A stretch of DNA of 64,000 bases, from assembly GCF_000247815.1 (NCBI RefSeq), contig NC_021678.1, positions 9,570,371 through 9,634,370 of the forward strand. Reading direction: 5' to 3'. This document shows, piece by piece, positions 52,260 to 64,000 of the stretch. Within the stretch, counting starts at the first letter, position 1. Every line of letters starts with the position of its first letter. The position numbers and the translations under genes were made by a program. Below the pieces are notes generated by a model. That model worked only from the letters and a program-made list of their open reading frames with translations. It was not told the DNA's origin and ran no database searches. Origin of the DNA: Ficedula albicollis. Lineage: Eukaryota; Chordata; Aves; Passeriformes; Muscicapidae.

Positions 52260-53046
52260 CACCATATTAATTATTAATTTCTTAGGTAAAAGAGTGAGGC
52301 CAATTCCATCCTGAACCCTACCAGCATTCCTCAAGATTCTCCATAAAATACTGGTAAGATGGGCATCTGATTTTGGAGACTTAATATATTTGCAGAGTGA
52401 ACCAAAGTGAAATTTAACTGTAAAAATATTGTTTCAATAAGAGTTCTGTGCTGTGAGACGCAAAAATTGCTACTTGTTTTACTGCCCACACAGAGGAGGT
52501 TCTTCTGTGATACAAAACAAACAGGAGCAACATTTTGGTTGACCAGAAATGAGAGAACTGCCAGGAAAATCTAAACTAAGCAAAATGGAGGAAGAGGTTA
52601 TATTTTGGCAGCGCCTGTAAAACAAGCCAGGCCGTGAGATATTCTTAAGTTTAGTTTTAGTCTTACCATGCCTTTTATCAAGCTGCCAGAGAAATTCCGA
52701 GTTTTTCTTCTCCCTCTTTGATTTACTCCCCTCTGCAGAATGACTGTGTAAACCTCCAGTTTTAGCTATTTTGGAGACAAAGTCACAAGGCTGAGAAATG
52801 GTATATTGCCTCAGAAAGGCATCAGGAAAGCAAACGTGTCTAACACCCTGCTGAGGATGTGGTTAGAGGTTACAAATGTGCAGTGGTCCTAGGCTGGCAG
52901 ATCCTGCTCACAGGGAGCTCTCCCATATTTCCCTAGAGCTGATCCACAGCTTCAGCACTGCAGTACTATCCATGCATAGGAAAAGACCATGATCCTGCTC
53001 TCATTCTGTTCCTCACAAATTAAAAGCCCCTCAACTTGCTACACTA

Positions 53047-53114
53047 TAAACTAAACTAAACTAAAAACTCAACTCAACTCAACTCAACTCAACTCAACTC
53101 AACTCAACACTCAA
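53047..53114. repeat. Pentanucleotide microsatellite (ACTCA)n with AAACT lead-in
   Basis: Three AAACT-like units pass into about eight perfect ACTCA units, then a slightly broken end. Probably polymorphic. Confidence 0.97.
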
Positions 53115-53430
53115 GGTTTAATGTGTTTTTCATGTTTGCTGTCAACAATTCCCACCTGCAGAAAACCAGAGGTGAAAGGACAGTTCTGAGTGTGACAGCT
53201 GATTGCACTCAGGCTATCTGCATGCTCTTCCTACCATTTTTACACCTTCCTTCCTGGGTGTGTGTCATTGGATACTGCTGGGAACCAGGGAAAAAGCAGC
53301 CTTGAAGCCTTGGGTTTCTCAGGCTGCACAAGGATAAGAAATTATAACAATGATATAACCTGCAGGGCTCATGAATGTCTCGTGATGTTTTGCAGAAAGC
53401 ATGTTTTCAAAGAGATGTTGCCTTCTTGGA

Positions 53431-53502
53431 CCAATGAGTCTTTTCTATTCTGTTTTGCACACACTACCATATATATATAAATGTAGTGTTTCTTTAAATA
53501 AA
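53431..53502 (+). promoter_or_regulatory. CCAAT / TATA / AATAAA cluster, LTR-like
   Basis: CCAAT at 53431-53435, a TATA stretch ATATATATATAA at 53469-53480 and AATAAA at 53497-53502 are spaced as in the U3-R part of compact retroviral LTRs, and a CT-rich tail follows. No TG...CA ends could be fixed, so it may be an LTR remnant or a chance cluster in AT-rich DNA. Confidence 0.4.
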
Positions 53503-53586
53503 GCTCTCTCTCTTTTGCTTCTCCATTACACCAGGAACTATGTTGCATTATCCTTTTCTGCTCTCCTATAGCCTCTAATGCAACAG

Positions 53587-53716
53587 GTGTGAGCTTGATG
53601 AGGCTCCTTCAGCTTGACGTTGATACCTGGTAAGTGCTACACAAGCATAAAGTGTGAGCTTGACGAGGCTCCTTCAGCTTGAGGTTGATACCTGGTAAGT
53701 GCTACACAAGCATAAA
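53587..53716. repeat. 65-bp tandem duplication carrying a splice-donor-like site
   Basis: Units beginning GTGTGAGCTTGA at 53587 and 53652 differ at two positions. Each contains CTGGTAAGTGC, a near-consensus splice donor, so the donor-like site is present twice (GT at 53630 and 53695). Confidence 0.96.
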
Positions 53717-54216
53717 AATGATTTTATTTGGTCCAGAAAAGAAGCAAGCACACATTCTGCAAGTCAGTGGTAGTTCTGCTTTGTGGAGTTGTAAAACAGT
53801 TCAGGATCCTCTGTGCTGGCTTCCTCCATCTAACAGCTGCAATGAAAAGTCAGATCCTTCAACCAGTGGTAAAATCCAACTCAGTTAAAGAAGGACCCCA
53901 GGCAGCAGCAGTGCTTTTTGCATGTCTTCATCAGAGAGTTATCTCAGTCACTCTTTGCTGATTGTGGAGAACTATTTGCATGCTCTTCAATGTACCTATA
54001 GCATGTATTAAGCAATTATTACCAGCTGCTTAGGGAGGCCACAAAGGATCTTCCCTCCACCCGTGAGTTGCCTTAGAGCAGACAGATATTCCAAGATGAC
54101 ACACTGGACACTTGGTCTGGCTGCTGTATTTTACGGAAATGACAGATTGCTAATTCGGGAAAAGGAAAATAACTTCTCACCTAATAAAAATAGTTGATTT
54201 TTTTCTTTCTCTGCAG

Positions 54217-54318
54217 CACGAGCATCTCATTTTGGCAACATTCATTTTGCAAGAATTCTACCTTTGGCCTCCATTGACATCTCCTGTGCATGGGCACTGG
54301 GTCAACTACTGAAATGTG
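54217..54318 (+). CDS. Candidate internal exon of an unrecognised gene
   Basis: A 102-bp segment lies between an excellent acceptor (T-rich tract then TTTCTCTGCAG at 54206-54216) and an excellent donor (GTG|GTAAGTATT at 54319). One frame is open: two bases, 33 codons, one base. The peptide includes SHFGNIHFARILPLASID and CAWALGQLLKC. Phase is 1 to 1, compatible with the candidates at 15522 upstream and 56096 downstream. The splice sites are the best in the window; the peptide is less convincing, so a non-coding exon is also possible. Confidence 0.42.
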
Positions 54319-55033
54319 GTAAGTATTAACACATAGCAAAGATTTCCAGAAAACCACCAGTGTTCTATTAGAGATTTAGGAAAGAAGAACTGCAACTTTA
54401 CCAGCAGAGAACTTTTAAAACCATACTGACATTTCTCAGTCAAAGCAGAGAAAAAGAAATCTAATAAGACCTGATGGGGTTTTTTTTCTTACAAAGAGAA
54501 GGTTTGTCAAGGCTACTTTTAGGACTCCCACCATTTTAAACCATCACTAAACAACATGAACTACAGGTGTTACACTCATCACCCAGAGATGACTCTCCCA
54601 CATGCCAGGTGGCTTTGTGAAACATTTAATGTCCTAGAAGTATTCTGGTCATTTTGACCATATGGTTTTGAAACCTGCAGTGAAAGCTCCTATCAAACAG
54701 TCAATTTGAATAACCCTTAAACATTTACCTACATCTTTAAAAGTATAGCACAGAAAAAAAGGAACAATTTACAGTTAAATTGTACCTGTAAAGGATAAAG
54801 AGTTGGTTTATCACTCTTACAGTGGGACTGATAAACAACTGTTATTGCTTGATGCTTCTTACCAGCAAAAGAAATAACCTCTCCTCACATTAGCTTGAGC
54901 ACTTCCAATAAAACAAGTAACCAGAAGTGGATTCATCTGTTTTTACAGTTGCCAAACACCCCACATATAAATAATTAATCTTCCTTAATACAGCAAGGAC
55001 ACGCGCAAGTTTATAGTGACCTAATATCACAGG

Positions 55034-55090
55034 GTAATAATAATATTAATAATATCAATAATAATAGAAAAACCAACAACAACAACAATA
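55034..55090. repeat. AAT/AAC trinucleotide-rich tract
   Basis: Imperfect TAA repeats pass into four or five CAA repeats. Confidence 0.85.
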
Positions 55091-55272
55091 AACAATCACC
55101 ATCAACATTAAGATATATTCTGTGTTTTTCACAATCATTTTCCTGATCTCATTCCTCAATTCATCAATGGAAATTTTGGCCAAATGAATTTGATTTGGTA
55201 TCACTGGAAAAGCATTAATTCTTGAGTTAATGAGGAAGAGCTGAATAAGTTGCAGAGTATATTTTTAAAGAA

Positions 55273-55310
55273 TTATATCTATATATAATATATATATAAT
55301 ATAAGTTATA
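55273..55310. repeat. AT dinucleotide-rich tract
   Basis: Interrupted TA repeats (TATCTATATATAATATATAT and following). Likely a variable microsatellite. Confidence 0.85.
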
Positions 55311-56095
55311 CTAACTTGTAGCAACAAATGTTTGTTTCAGACTAAATTGTGTAGATTTGGTAATTTACCTCCTTGCCAAGTGGGTTTTTTATGGTTACTG
55401 GAGCTGCAGAGACTCAAGAAAGCAGGAGTTTGAAAATTCCCATCCTCATTCTGTTCCCACAAACTCATATTTCATATTTTGAATTAAGCCCAAAATAGCC
55501 TCCTTGGTGTTGATGGGGTAAAATTCACTTTAGTCTGTAAGATGCAGTAGCACTGCTGTGGAGAAAACAAAACGAACCCAAACCCACTCATTTGAACAGA
55601 TGAGAAATGCAGCCTGACAGAATTTCTGTAGTTTTATATGGGGGGAATTAAAAATAAGGGCATTTCTATAATAGTCACAGTCATTCCTGACCATTAGCTG
55701 AACAGAAAATACCAGGTAGCATTCAAGAGAGAGAGCAGTTTACCTACCACCCCCAATTCAGTTTAGAGCTACTGCATGGCAAGAGTTTCATTACCTCAGT
55801 TCATCACTGAAAGCACAGAAATTTCTCCCAGACATTACCACTGGGGAAGGCATTAAGCTTCCAACCATATTTTGGCGTAATTTGTCATGAAAAATATCAA
55901 AGCTTTTCTTTGTAGAGTGGATATTTTATCATTGTGATTGGGCCCAGAATTCCTGGGAAGGAGGGGGAAGGAATTTTGCCCTTTTATTAGCTCCAGATCA
56001 GTCACTTGTGATGGTGACAGACACACCACCATCACTGCTGTGTCTGGGGCTGGAAACAGCTGTGACTCCTTCCCCTCCTCTCTCTCCCTCCCCAG

Positions 56096-56209
56096 AGATA
56101 ATTTTCAGAGCAGGTAGTGATGTGAATATGGTGAATGGACAGACATTTTATGGGTCATTTGTCATAGTTATGCCAAAGCAAGGAAACATCCATTTGCAGT
56201 TAAAGAAAG
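56096..56209 (+). CDS. Candidate internal exon of an unrecognised gene
   Basis: A 114-bp segment has a long C/T-rich acceptor (CTCTCTCCCTCCCCAG, 56080-56095) and a good donor (AAAG|GTAAGAAC at 56210). One frame is open (two bases, 37 codons, one base; phase 1 to 1) and the other two contain stops. The peptide includes FRAGSDVNMVNGQTFYGSF and VIVMPKQGNIHLQLKK, resembling a beta-rich folded domain. It sits 1.8 kb after the candidate at 54217 and the phases match; the split codon at that junction would be GAG. The family is not recognised. Confidence 0.45.
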
Positions 56210-56370
56210 GTAAGAACTTTGGGAAGCAGCTCTAACACTTCTTTCACCTATTTGCTGCATGCATTCTACCTTTCCAGAACTGGATTTAAAAACCGTAAAT
56301 ATTCTTGAACTATTTGAAAACTCCTTACCTTTGGTGATAGATTTACTCCTACTAGTGCTAAAATAAAAAT

Positions 56371-56615
<245 letters not shown>

Positions 56616-57607
56616 AGAGGCTTCAATTTCTTGGAGCAAGAGCTACACCTTGGAAGATAGTAAGCACAGCCATTAACATCACAAATTACTGCAAATTGAG
56701 TCCTAGCTGTAATTTTCATTTAATTTCATTCTTTCCTGATAGATAGTAGCTTGAATTTGATTACATGTGATGTGTACTAAAGCAGAGTCAGGAAAGACTA
56801 AATATGCAGCTTCCTGAAGAAAGCACACAACACTTAGGATAGGGAATGAGTTAATTGAGGTTGCAGGTATCCATCAGCTAAGAGCACACCAGGAAAGTAA
56901 CAAATATAAGTCTGGATTTCTGTCTGTTCCTGGTTGCAGCATTGATTCCCTATATGACTTTTAAAAAGTCATTTCCAACACTGGTGTTTGCTGAGAATTT
57001 CTGTGTGTGAACACATGAAGAGCCACAAAGCTGGGACATCAGCAAATTAGTTTTCCATTATTGGAACTGGTAACTAACTTAGGAGATATGAAAATTGATT
57101 ATATAAGAGGAAGAAATGTCAAGTTTAGCACATCACTGCTATTAGAGTGCAATCCTTTTCAGCACAGACCTTCTCAGAGATGCAGCTTGTTAGCTATCTT
57201 TCAGTGTTCCAATGTGTGAAAGAATAGGAATATCTTCTTTGTGAATAGAAAGTAGGAGCAGCAAGTTACTGTGCCAGGTTCCTGCAGTCCTCAGTGGTTG
57301 GAACAAAGAAGTCTGTGGCTAAAACCTGCTGACCACCTGCAGCTTTGACCTGACAGGTCAGCCCTAACCAGTCCCAGGCAGCCAGAGGCCACCTGAGTAT
57401 AAAACTGTCTTTGCAATTAGCCAGACATTTTAATATTGCAGGATTTCTATGGGATTGCTCAGAATATACCAAGCAGGATCATAAATAATTCTAAAACATC
57501 TCAGATGCCTTTTATTATAAGAAATATCTGTTATTTCCAGCTGAAATTCACATCCTGCTCCAAATACCTTGTGCCTTAGAAGAAGCACAAAACTTCATAT
57601 TGGTGGC

Positions 57608-57671
57608 CTTAACAACAAACCATGGTCTGCAAGATTTTGCTTAACAACAGACCATGGTCTGCAAGATTTTG
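57608..57671. repeat. 32-bp tandem duplication
   Basis: Units beginning CTTAACAACA at 57608 and 57640 differ at one position (AACAAACC versus AACAGACC). Confidence 0.95.
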
Positions 57672-58860
57672 TCCTAAGCAACCCAGCACAATGAACGCTC
57701 GAAAAATCCTTTATGATGTTTCTGCTGATCAGGCACCAGACCTTTTCAGGATGTCTCATCTGTCTGGGACTACCCAACATGAGGAAGATAACCAGACATC
57801 CCATTTAGGTGACTCAACACAATAAAAAGAATCTCTGCCATCCTTGCATGAAATAGAGTGAGAACCCGTTCCAGAAGGAGATATAATGGGATGTGAAAGA
57901 GGGGGGAAAGGAAGTGGAAGGAAACACAGAGCAGCAAGTGAATGACCATTCCAGTGACATGGTCCCTGATCACTTCTTGAATTCTACTGCTCCACTTTTA
58001 GGATCTGGTTCAGTGCTGCTCTCATTGGCAAAGCCTGGCAGTTTCTCTTTTTTGAGGGGAGAAAATATGTGCTGCACAGAAACAAAGAGGAAATGAGTAA
58101 ATAAAATATATATAAGACAATGATTCTGCATTTTAGCATTACCATGTTTAGTCACAGGCTGAAAACATAAGCACAACCTGGATGCAATTTCTCTTTAATT
58201 CAAACTCCAGGCTTAGTTTTAGCCTGCACACAGCAGCCTTGCCTGAACACAATTCCCCAGAATGTTTCACCTGGCAGAATGTTTTTGTTCACAGTATTGT
58301 GCCATACGCTGTTAAACACCTGCTACATCCCTCTCTTGAGGGTGACTGCATTTTGGGGTGGGTGAAGGGATTCCTCCAACCAGGGCAACCTCTAATCAGC
58401 TGTTCCTCTTTCAGAATGAAAGGTGATATATAAACCTAAATGGCATTTCAGTGCCCATCTTTCTCTTGCTACATGTGGAAACGTGTTTTTTTTTTTCAAT
58501 ACATTTCATCTACAGAAAAACCACTTTCTAAGACATCTTTTACCTTGCTGCTGACATATATTAGCATCTAAAGCAGAAAAACCCCTTCATTATTATTATT
58601 TTTAAATTATGAAAACACCATTCATTCTCAAACCTGTCACCTGCTATAGAGCTTAATCAGCTTCAGTCCATTATAGAAATTCCTGCTGCAGTGAAACAGG
58701 ATTTGGGAAGAATTTGTTACCCAGGGAAAAATTATCTTCTTTTCAGTGGGATCCACAGCATTAAAAAAATTATGGTAGCATATGCCCTCTGATACATCTT
58801 ATTGAATGCTAAATGTTAGAATTGTATAAACCCCAAATTCTGGATCGTTTTCAGCTTCCA

Positions 58861-58952
58861 ATCGAAGTTCTGCCTTGGAAACATTACTAGGGCAGGCTGC
58901 CAGATGATCGAAGTTCTGCCTTGGAAACATTACTAGGGCAGGCTGCCAGATG
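58861..58952. repeat. Perfect 46-bp tandem duplication
   Basis: Units 58861-58906 and 58907-58952, beginning ATCGAAGTTCTGCCTTGG, are identical as read. Confidence 0.97.
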
Positions 58953-61899
58953 AAAGAGAGTAGAAACACTCTTTGGAAAGACACATTTTTTTATGTCTTT
59001 TGCCTTTACAAAGTGGTTGCAGTCAAAAGATGTGATGGTACTTAAGCGAACAAAGAAACAGACAGTGGGGACTTTTCTCTTTGCTCTAAATCAACTTCTC
59101 TCTCCCTCTCTGGCTAGCCATGACCATGGCTATGACAGATACACCTCTGAGACTCCCCTGACCCATGGTGCCATTTGTGGATCATGTTTCCCCCTTTTGA
59201 ATGTCTTGATCATTTAAAAACAGCCAACAGAAGAACCCCCCATAGAAAATCAGGTATTTGCATAGATGCTGGCTGCTTTGCTGGAATTTTCCTGTGAAGG
59301 CCGTGGGCTCTCCTCACCCAACATCCCCACCCAGCTTGCAATTGGCAATATCCATTTTTTTTTTTTGGCAAATCTGAAACCTCAACCAGACATTCTCAGA
59401 AGAGACAGAAGGTGGCATCTCTAAGACCACAATGAATATCTGAAATCTCATTGCCTGCCACCACAGCACAACATCAGTGGTAGGGCAGAAAATGAAACCA
59501 CCATTCTTCATTGTGCTGTTGGCTGGCAGAGTGAACCCAGATAAACCATATAATTTCACTCAAGTCATCTTTCTTAGGCCATGAAGTGGGCCTAATAGTT
59601 CCTGTGTTTTCCAGCCCATTTTGAGAGTATAAAAACCAAAGATATTTATACTCACAAATAGACTTCTGCTAAGAATCAGGGTAGAAAGGGCATGTCTATA
59701 AAGAGGCCTGAACTTGCTTGCTTCCCCATCACCAAAATTCTGGACCATGCAATGTTATTAGCAATCCAGTTCTATTTAATAGCAAAGTGCTAAAAACCAA
59801 ATAAAATAACCCAAATGAACAAAACAAAAAAGCAAAACTGATGCAGGACAGAGGAGCTGCTTCTATATTTCACATCCCCTTTATTTCCCAGCTCCTTTGC
59901 TTGCCTTTTTGCAACACAGTAGAATTTGTTGCTTTTCTATAGGGCATTTTGTGTATCTTTTATCTATCATTCTGGTATGAGTTTCACAGTGTGAGACTGA
60001 ATGCACTAAAATTCCTTATTTCTGACTTATGCCAGCATCAGATTCTTATTCTCCATTTGACTCCTGTTAGAGGTTAAAAAGATGTAGACAAATAGAGACA
60101 GACTGCAATTTTCTATGCTGAGGGCAAAATAGAAGCAAAACAATTTTGTTTATACACAGATTAAATGCCTCCTAAAGGATACCTTTACACTGATGCTTCA
60201 CTGTTCTTTTAGGAGCTCCTTACCAGTACCTTGTATTCCCTCAATTGCTCGGTTGGGCTCTATTAAAAACAAATACCTAGCTCCTGCAAAGTGGGGTTTT
60301 GTATTTAACAATACTGGATTTTAATTATCTCTTCCTTTATTCCCCTTAATTTTAACTATCTTATTGTTTATCTTGATAAATTAACTGTTCTTTTCTCCGC
60401 TTACATATTGTCTCTCCAGTTAATCATTATTATGCACTACTTTCGACTTGTACTAAAGCTACCTTTTTGACTTCCCCTGCTACTAATTACTTTTAAACTC
60501 TCTCCTGCTGAACATTTCTTCTCCAGTAGGACTCAGTTTAACATGCCACGTAAGCAACTGGGTACTATAACTGAAATGAAGCTGCATTTTGTCCCTGAGA
60601 GAGACAAAACACCTTCCCAGATTTCTGGTTTGACCTTTAAAAGAAAGTTTGCTGGAAAATAAAGGCATGGGCTGTGAATTGCACACAAATTTATACAGGA
60701 GATGACTTGCCTCATCTGTACAATATGGCTTCCCAGTTGGTTTGGCAGCAGCCCGAAAATGCAAAACAGGAAGAGCATCTGGACATCTTTTTAGTATCAT
60801 CAGTAAAAGCACTTCTCTGCAGATGGAGAGCTCAGGGGCTCGATCTTGGCAGGGCTGGCCTCACTCAGCAAGTGAGAGTTACCTCATCCCACAGAAATGG
60901 ATTTTGCTTCCTGCAGCTGGGAGAAGGGCGGCACTGAGCTGCTGCTGCTCTCAGCCACGCTCCTTCTCTGCCCAAAGCCACCACGAGCCAGCCCATATAC
61001 CAAGTTCAAAGGAATGGAATGTCCTCCTCCTCTCTTAAAGACACTTTCTGCTGTACTAACAGCAACATTTTCTACCAGCAGACTGGTGAAGTGTAGCAGT
61101 TTCTCTGCTCAGCTCTTCTGAGATAAAAATTCCCAAAACATCAGTGGCCTTGCCTTCCTCATGGGCCAATTTCTCCATGTGCATTTGCATCCATTACCAC
61201 CAACTACAAGTATGCCTAGCCTACTTCTGTTGCTTCACTTGTTGAAGTAAATCTCTAAAAGTCTCTATTTCCCACCTGTATTTTGCTACAGTCCCTAGCA
61301 AACTCACTGCACTGCTGAAAAATGTGAATGAGACCAGTAACCTTCCCATTGCTTGACCAGCTGTGTCTGGATACTGTGTGTTCAGAATTAGTGCAAGGGT
61401 CCTTCTTTAGCAAAGCCAAAGGCAAGTGCGTGCTCTATTCACTTTCCCAAGCTGAATATAATGATATTGTACTCTTGTAATTATGTTTGTTTGCACTTGA
61501 AACAAGCTGTACATTAACAATAAAAACTTTGCCAGTTTGGAAAGGCTCAATTGAAAACATGCACAACAGGACACCATAGGTTCATGAGAGCTGGTCTTCA
61601 CATGTCTGGAAACATGACAGACAAAATTATCTGAGGTCACCTCACTAAGAAGACCCCTTACATTAGAGAGGGTTTACTGCTTGAATCAGACTGACACTAC
61701 AGGGGTAGAGTCACTTTCCAGTCAACTGAGCCCTCAATAGCAGGAGAAGGGAGGAGGGAAAGTCAGGGAACAGCAAACACTGTCCATGCTGTGCAGCCAC
61801 TCCAGATGCAGCTTTAAATCATAGCCTGTGGAAAATTACTGCAGACACATGCTCAATAGACTCCAGATACACATGAAAAACTTTGCTAGCTCTGTCTAG

Positions 61900-61962
61900 T
61901 TGTGTGTATATATATAGTTGTGTGTATATATATGTGTGTGTGTGTGTGTGTGTATACACACA
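61900..61962. repeat. Compound (TG)n/(TA)n microsatellite
   Basis: Two copies of TTGTGTGTATATATAT are followed by an uninterrupted TG run of about 10 units and a palindromic TATACACACA end. Confidence 0.95.
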
Positions 61963-63299
61963 GTGTACGTCCAGTATAAACACACGATAAATATATTGGA
62001 AATGGACGTCCCGCAAGAGAAATCTGGTACAAACATTACATGAAATTTGTGGGAGTATGTCCTAGTGCTCCAAATGAGCAGCAGGGATTGCTATTGCTGG
62101 TGCCAGAGGTGCCTGTATGAGCACCAGCAGAAGTCTCCCTGGATTCACTGCTCACACAGCTACATACACTCTTCATGTTGCTGCTGTACGGGAGAAACAC
62201 AAGCCTGTGAATGTTTGTCACTCATGAGCTCTGCAGTCTCTATACTGCCTAAAGCTGCTTATTTTCAAAAACACTGGATTTTTGCCAGTCAGAGATCTGA
62301 GGTGATGCCTGTTCTGCTAGCTGTGGCACTGATCTCCTCTGCTTGGTTACCTGCTGGTAAATAGGACTCTGGGTTCTGCAGTTGTTGAACGTGCTGCTGT
62401 ATCAGCAGTACTGAAGGCAGACAGTTTCCTGTACTGAATACATAAATAGTAAGTAGATAAATTACTTCAGAACCAAATATTAGTATATCACATGCTCCAG
62501 TTTTGCCTAGATGGATTCTGGGAGTACTGAGAAAGTACTGTGCAAAACATTTCTTTCCAGTTCAGCATCTGTACTATAGAACTGTATCACCTGTCATTTT
62601 CCATAAGAGATTCTGCATCATAAAAGCTTGAAACGAACATCTAAAATGACATTATCAAAGGAAGTGAAACTTCCAACTGATGCTCATCAATAGTGGTGAC
62701 AAGAAAGAAGAGTGGAGAGATTTGTCTTTGTAAGGACTTGAGAGCTAATCTAAGTTATGATGATTGATAGTCATCACGTGAGCACTGAGGAGCTGTGTTT
62801 GCAGAACTCAGTGGTATAAAGGGCCTCTCTATCCCTGATCTACAATATGGGTGAAGGTTACATACTACAGAAGGAGAAGAGAGGCCTCACAATAGTTAAC
62901 ACATGCTAGATTTTACCCCTGCTTCACATATGTGCATTAATAGGCATGTATTTTACACTTATTCCTTGCCACAGAATGATGGCCATGATTATCAGCTCTC
63001 AGCCTAGTAGGTATAATACAGGAATGGAAGAGCAGAAGCTGAGTTTTACCAAATTCCTCTTAGAAAATGACTTTGTTTTTCCCTGGGCACATCGACTATT
63101 GACTGAGACTGAAACCTGACCTAGACAATGCTGCTCTCCTTGAGGAACTCACATCACAACCCTGCTTCTTTAGCTCCTGCAGCACAGTATCAGACATTAG
63201 GAGTTTGCAGAATCTTATGCTTGTTTTTGGAAATGTTGCATTAGTTGTTAGTTTCAAGATGCCTTGCAGAGGGATATAAATAGATTGGGGCATTCACTG

Positions 63300-63425
63300 A
63301 CGATGGCAACTGGCATGAAACTGAACAAATCAAAATGCCAGGTTCTGCCTCTAGCATAGAGTAACTAAGTATAAATTGGGAGGAGTGGCTGGAGAGCAGC
63401 CATGTAGAAAGGGACCTCAAATTCA
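63300..63425 (+). pseudogene. Old CR1 LINE ORF2 relic
   Basis: The translation includes NKSKCQVLPLA (about 63322-63354) and, after a frame change and stops, EEWLESSHVERDL (from about 63383). These match the conserved stretch near the end of avian CR1 ORF2 in which a KCxVLHLG-type segment is followed by a WLESS...DLG segment. At least one frameshift and several stops separate the two. The boundaries are approximate and no 3' tail was seen. Confidence 0.6.
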
Positions 63426-63853
63426 AATATCTTAGAGATCACTACTTTTTGATCAATCAGAAGGGACTCAGGTACATGAGGATGTGAATTGTCACCAAAG
63501 TGACCTGAATGGAAGGAACTGGAAACATGACAGCTTCCCTTGTTCGTCCTACAGCTCACTAGAGGCGCAGTGAGATGAAGACCAGGCATCACTGGTTCCA
63601 CAATTATCAATACTATAGCCCAGCTGCAGCAGTGTGAATCAAAGGTGCTTGCTTTGTGGACAAGATAAGAACTATACTTTATGGCCTTAGCAGTCCCAAA
63701 TGATACTGCTCCTAAGGGTATTACTACAACACTTTAGAATTTAGAATGAAATTTCCTTGTTAGAGATGTGATTTAAAGTGATTGACTTGCTATTCCTAAA
63801 TGCTTAAGCAGTAAATCTCCTAAAGCCAGTACTAACAGCTATTATCTCTACAG

Positions 63854-63945
63854 CTCTGCGGCACAGGGATAGAAACAGCCACCACACAAAGGAGTTCTGC
63901 ATGGCAGGCATCGAGCTTGTTGCCAGAGCGATCCTGAGGAATAAG
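63854..63945 (+). CDS. Candidate exon of an unrecognised gene, near window end
   Basis: An acceptor (ATTATCTCTACAG, 63841-63853) precedes a frame that is open to the end of the window: two bases then codons, including HRDRNSHHTKEFCMAGIELV and ARAILRNK. The first plausible donor is AAG|GTGTGC at 63946, giving 92 bp, but the frame stays open to 64000 and the true end may lie beyond the window. The incoming phase 1 matches the candidate at 56096. The family is not recognised. Confidence 0.38.
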
Positions 63946-64000
63946 GTGTGCTCCTCCCATTTGCTTCGAAGGATAGTTGCTGCCCCTGAGGAGCAGAGAA

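Larger units (their letters stand above)
56616..63299. other. Non-coding stretch between candidate exons
   Basis: Apart from the short duplications and the microsatellite listed separately, no gene or transposon was recognised. If the candidate exons at 56096 and 63854 belong together, this is mostly intron. Confidence 0.45.

Overview
The window looks like non-coding nuclear DNA of a bird, most likely a songbird. Three things point there: CR1-type LINE fragments with avian 3' ends, a complete ERVL-type solo LTR of a kind I know from passerines, and a general lack of poly(A)-tailed retroposons. Nothing suggests bacteria: there are no operons or ribosome-binding sites, and no long open frame has a recognisable domain. 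The longest open frames are by-products of repeats (a G homopolymer, a 42-bp minisatellite and a 39-bp minisatellite) and should not be read as genes.

Layout. 1-2259 is plain non-coding DNA. 2260-3131 is a T/G/T homopolymer block with 803 consecutive G. 6062-6925 is a CR1 LINE on the minus strand. 12220-12340 is a 60-bp duplication and 12710-13801 is a 26-copy, 42-bp minisatellite. 15522-15652 is a candidate plus-strand exon. 18560-18952 is a CR1 insertion that joins reverse-transcriptase sequence directly to a CR1 3' end. 21213-22357 is a minus-strand solo LTR with 5-bp target-site duplications and an internal 39-bp minisatellite. 27591-27765 is an A/G/A block. 29567-38778 carries five two-copy tandem duplications. 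39487-about 40210 is a probable minus-strand LTR whose promoter region is duplicated. 46681-46791 is a candidate minus-strand exon. 50500-53716 holds a CR1 scrap, a probable LTR with two nested duplications, a microsatellite, and a CCAAT/TATA/AATAAA cluster followed by a 65-bp duplication. 54217-54318, 56096-56209 and 63854-63945 are further candidate plus-strand exons. 56371-56615 is a third A/G/A block. 63300-63425 is an old CR1 coding relic.

If the four plus-strand candidates are real, they share one reading-frame chain: the phases are compatible at every junction. The window would then lie largely in long introns of one plus-strand gene. I could not recognise the protein. Most of the interest lies in repeat dynamics: three perfect G tracts embedded in A/T homopolymers, one perfectly homogeneous minisatellite, a minisatellite grown inside an LTR, and about a dozen recent direct duplications.
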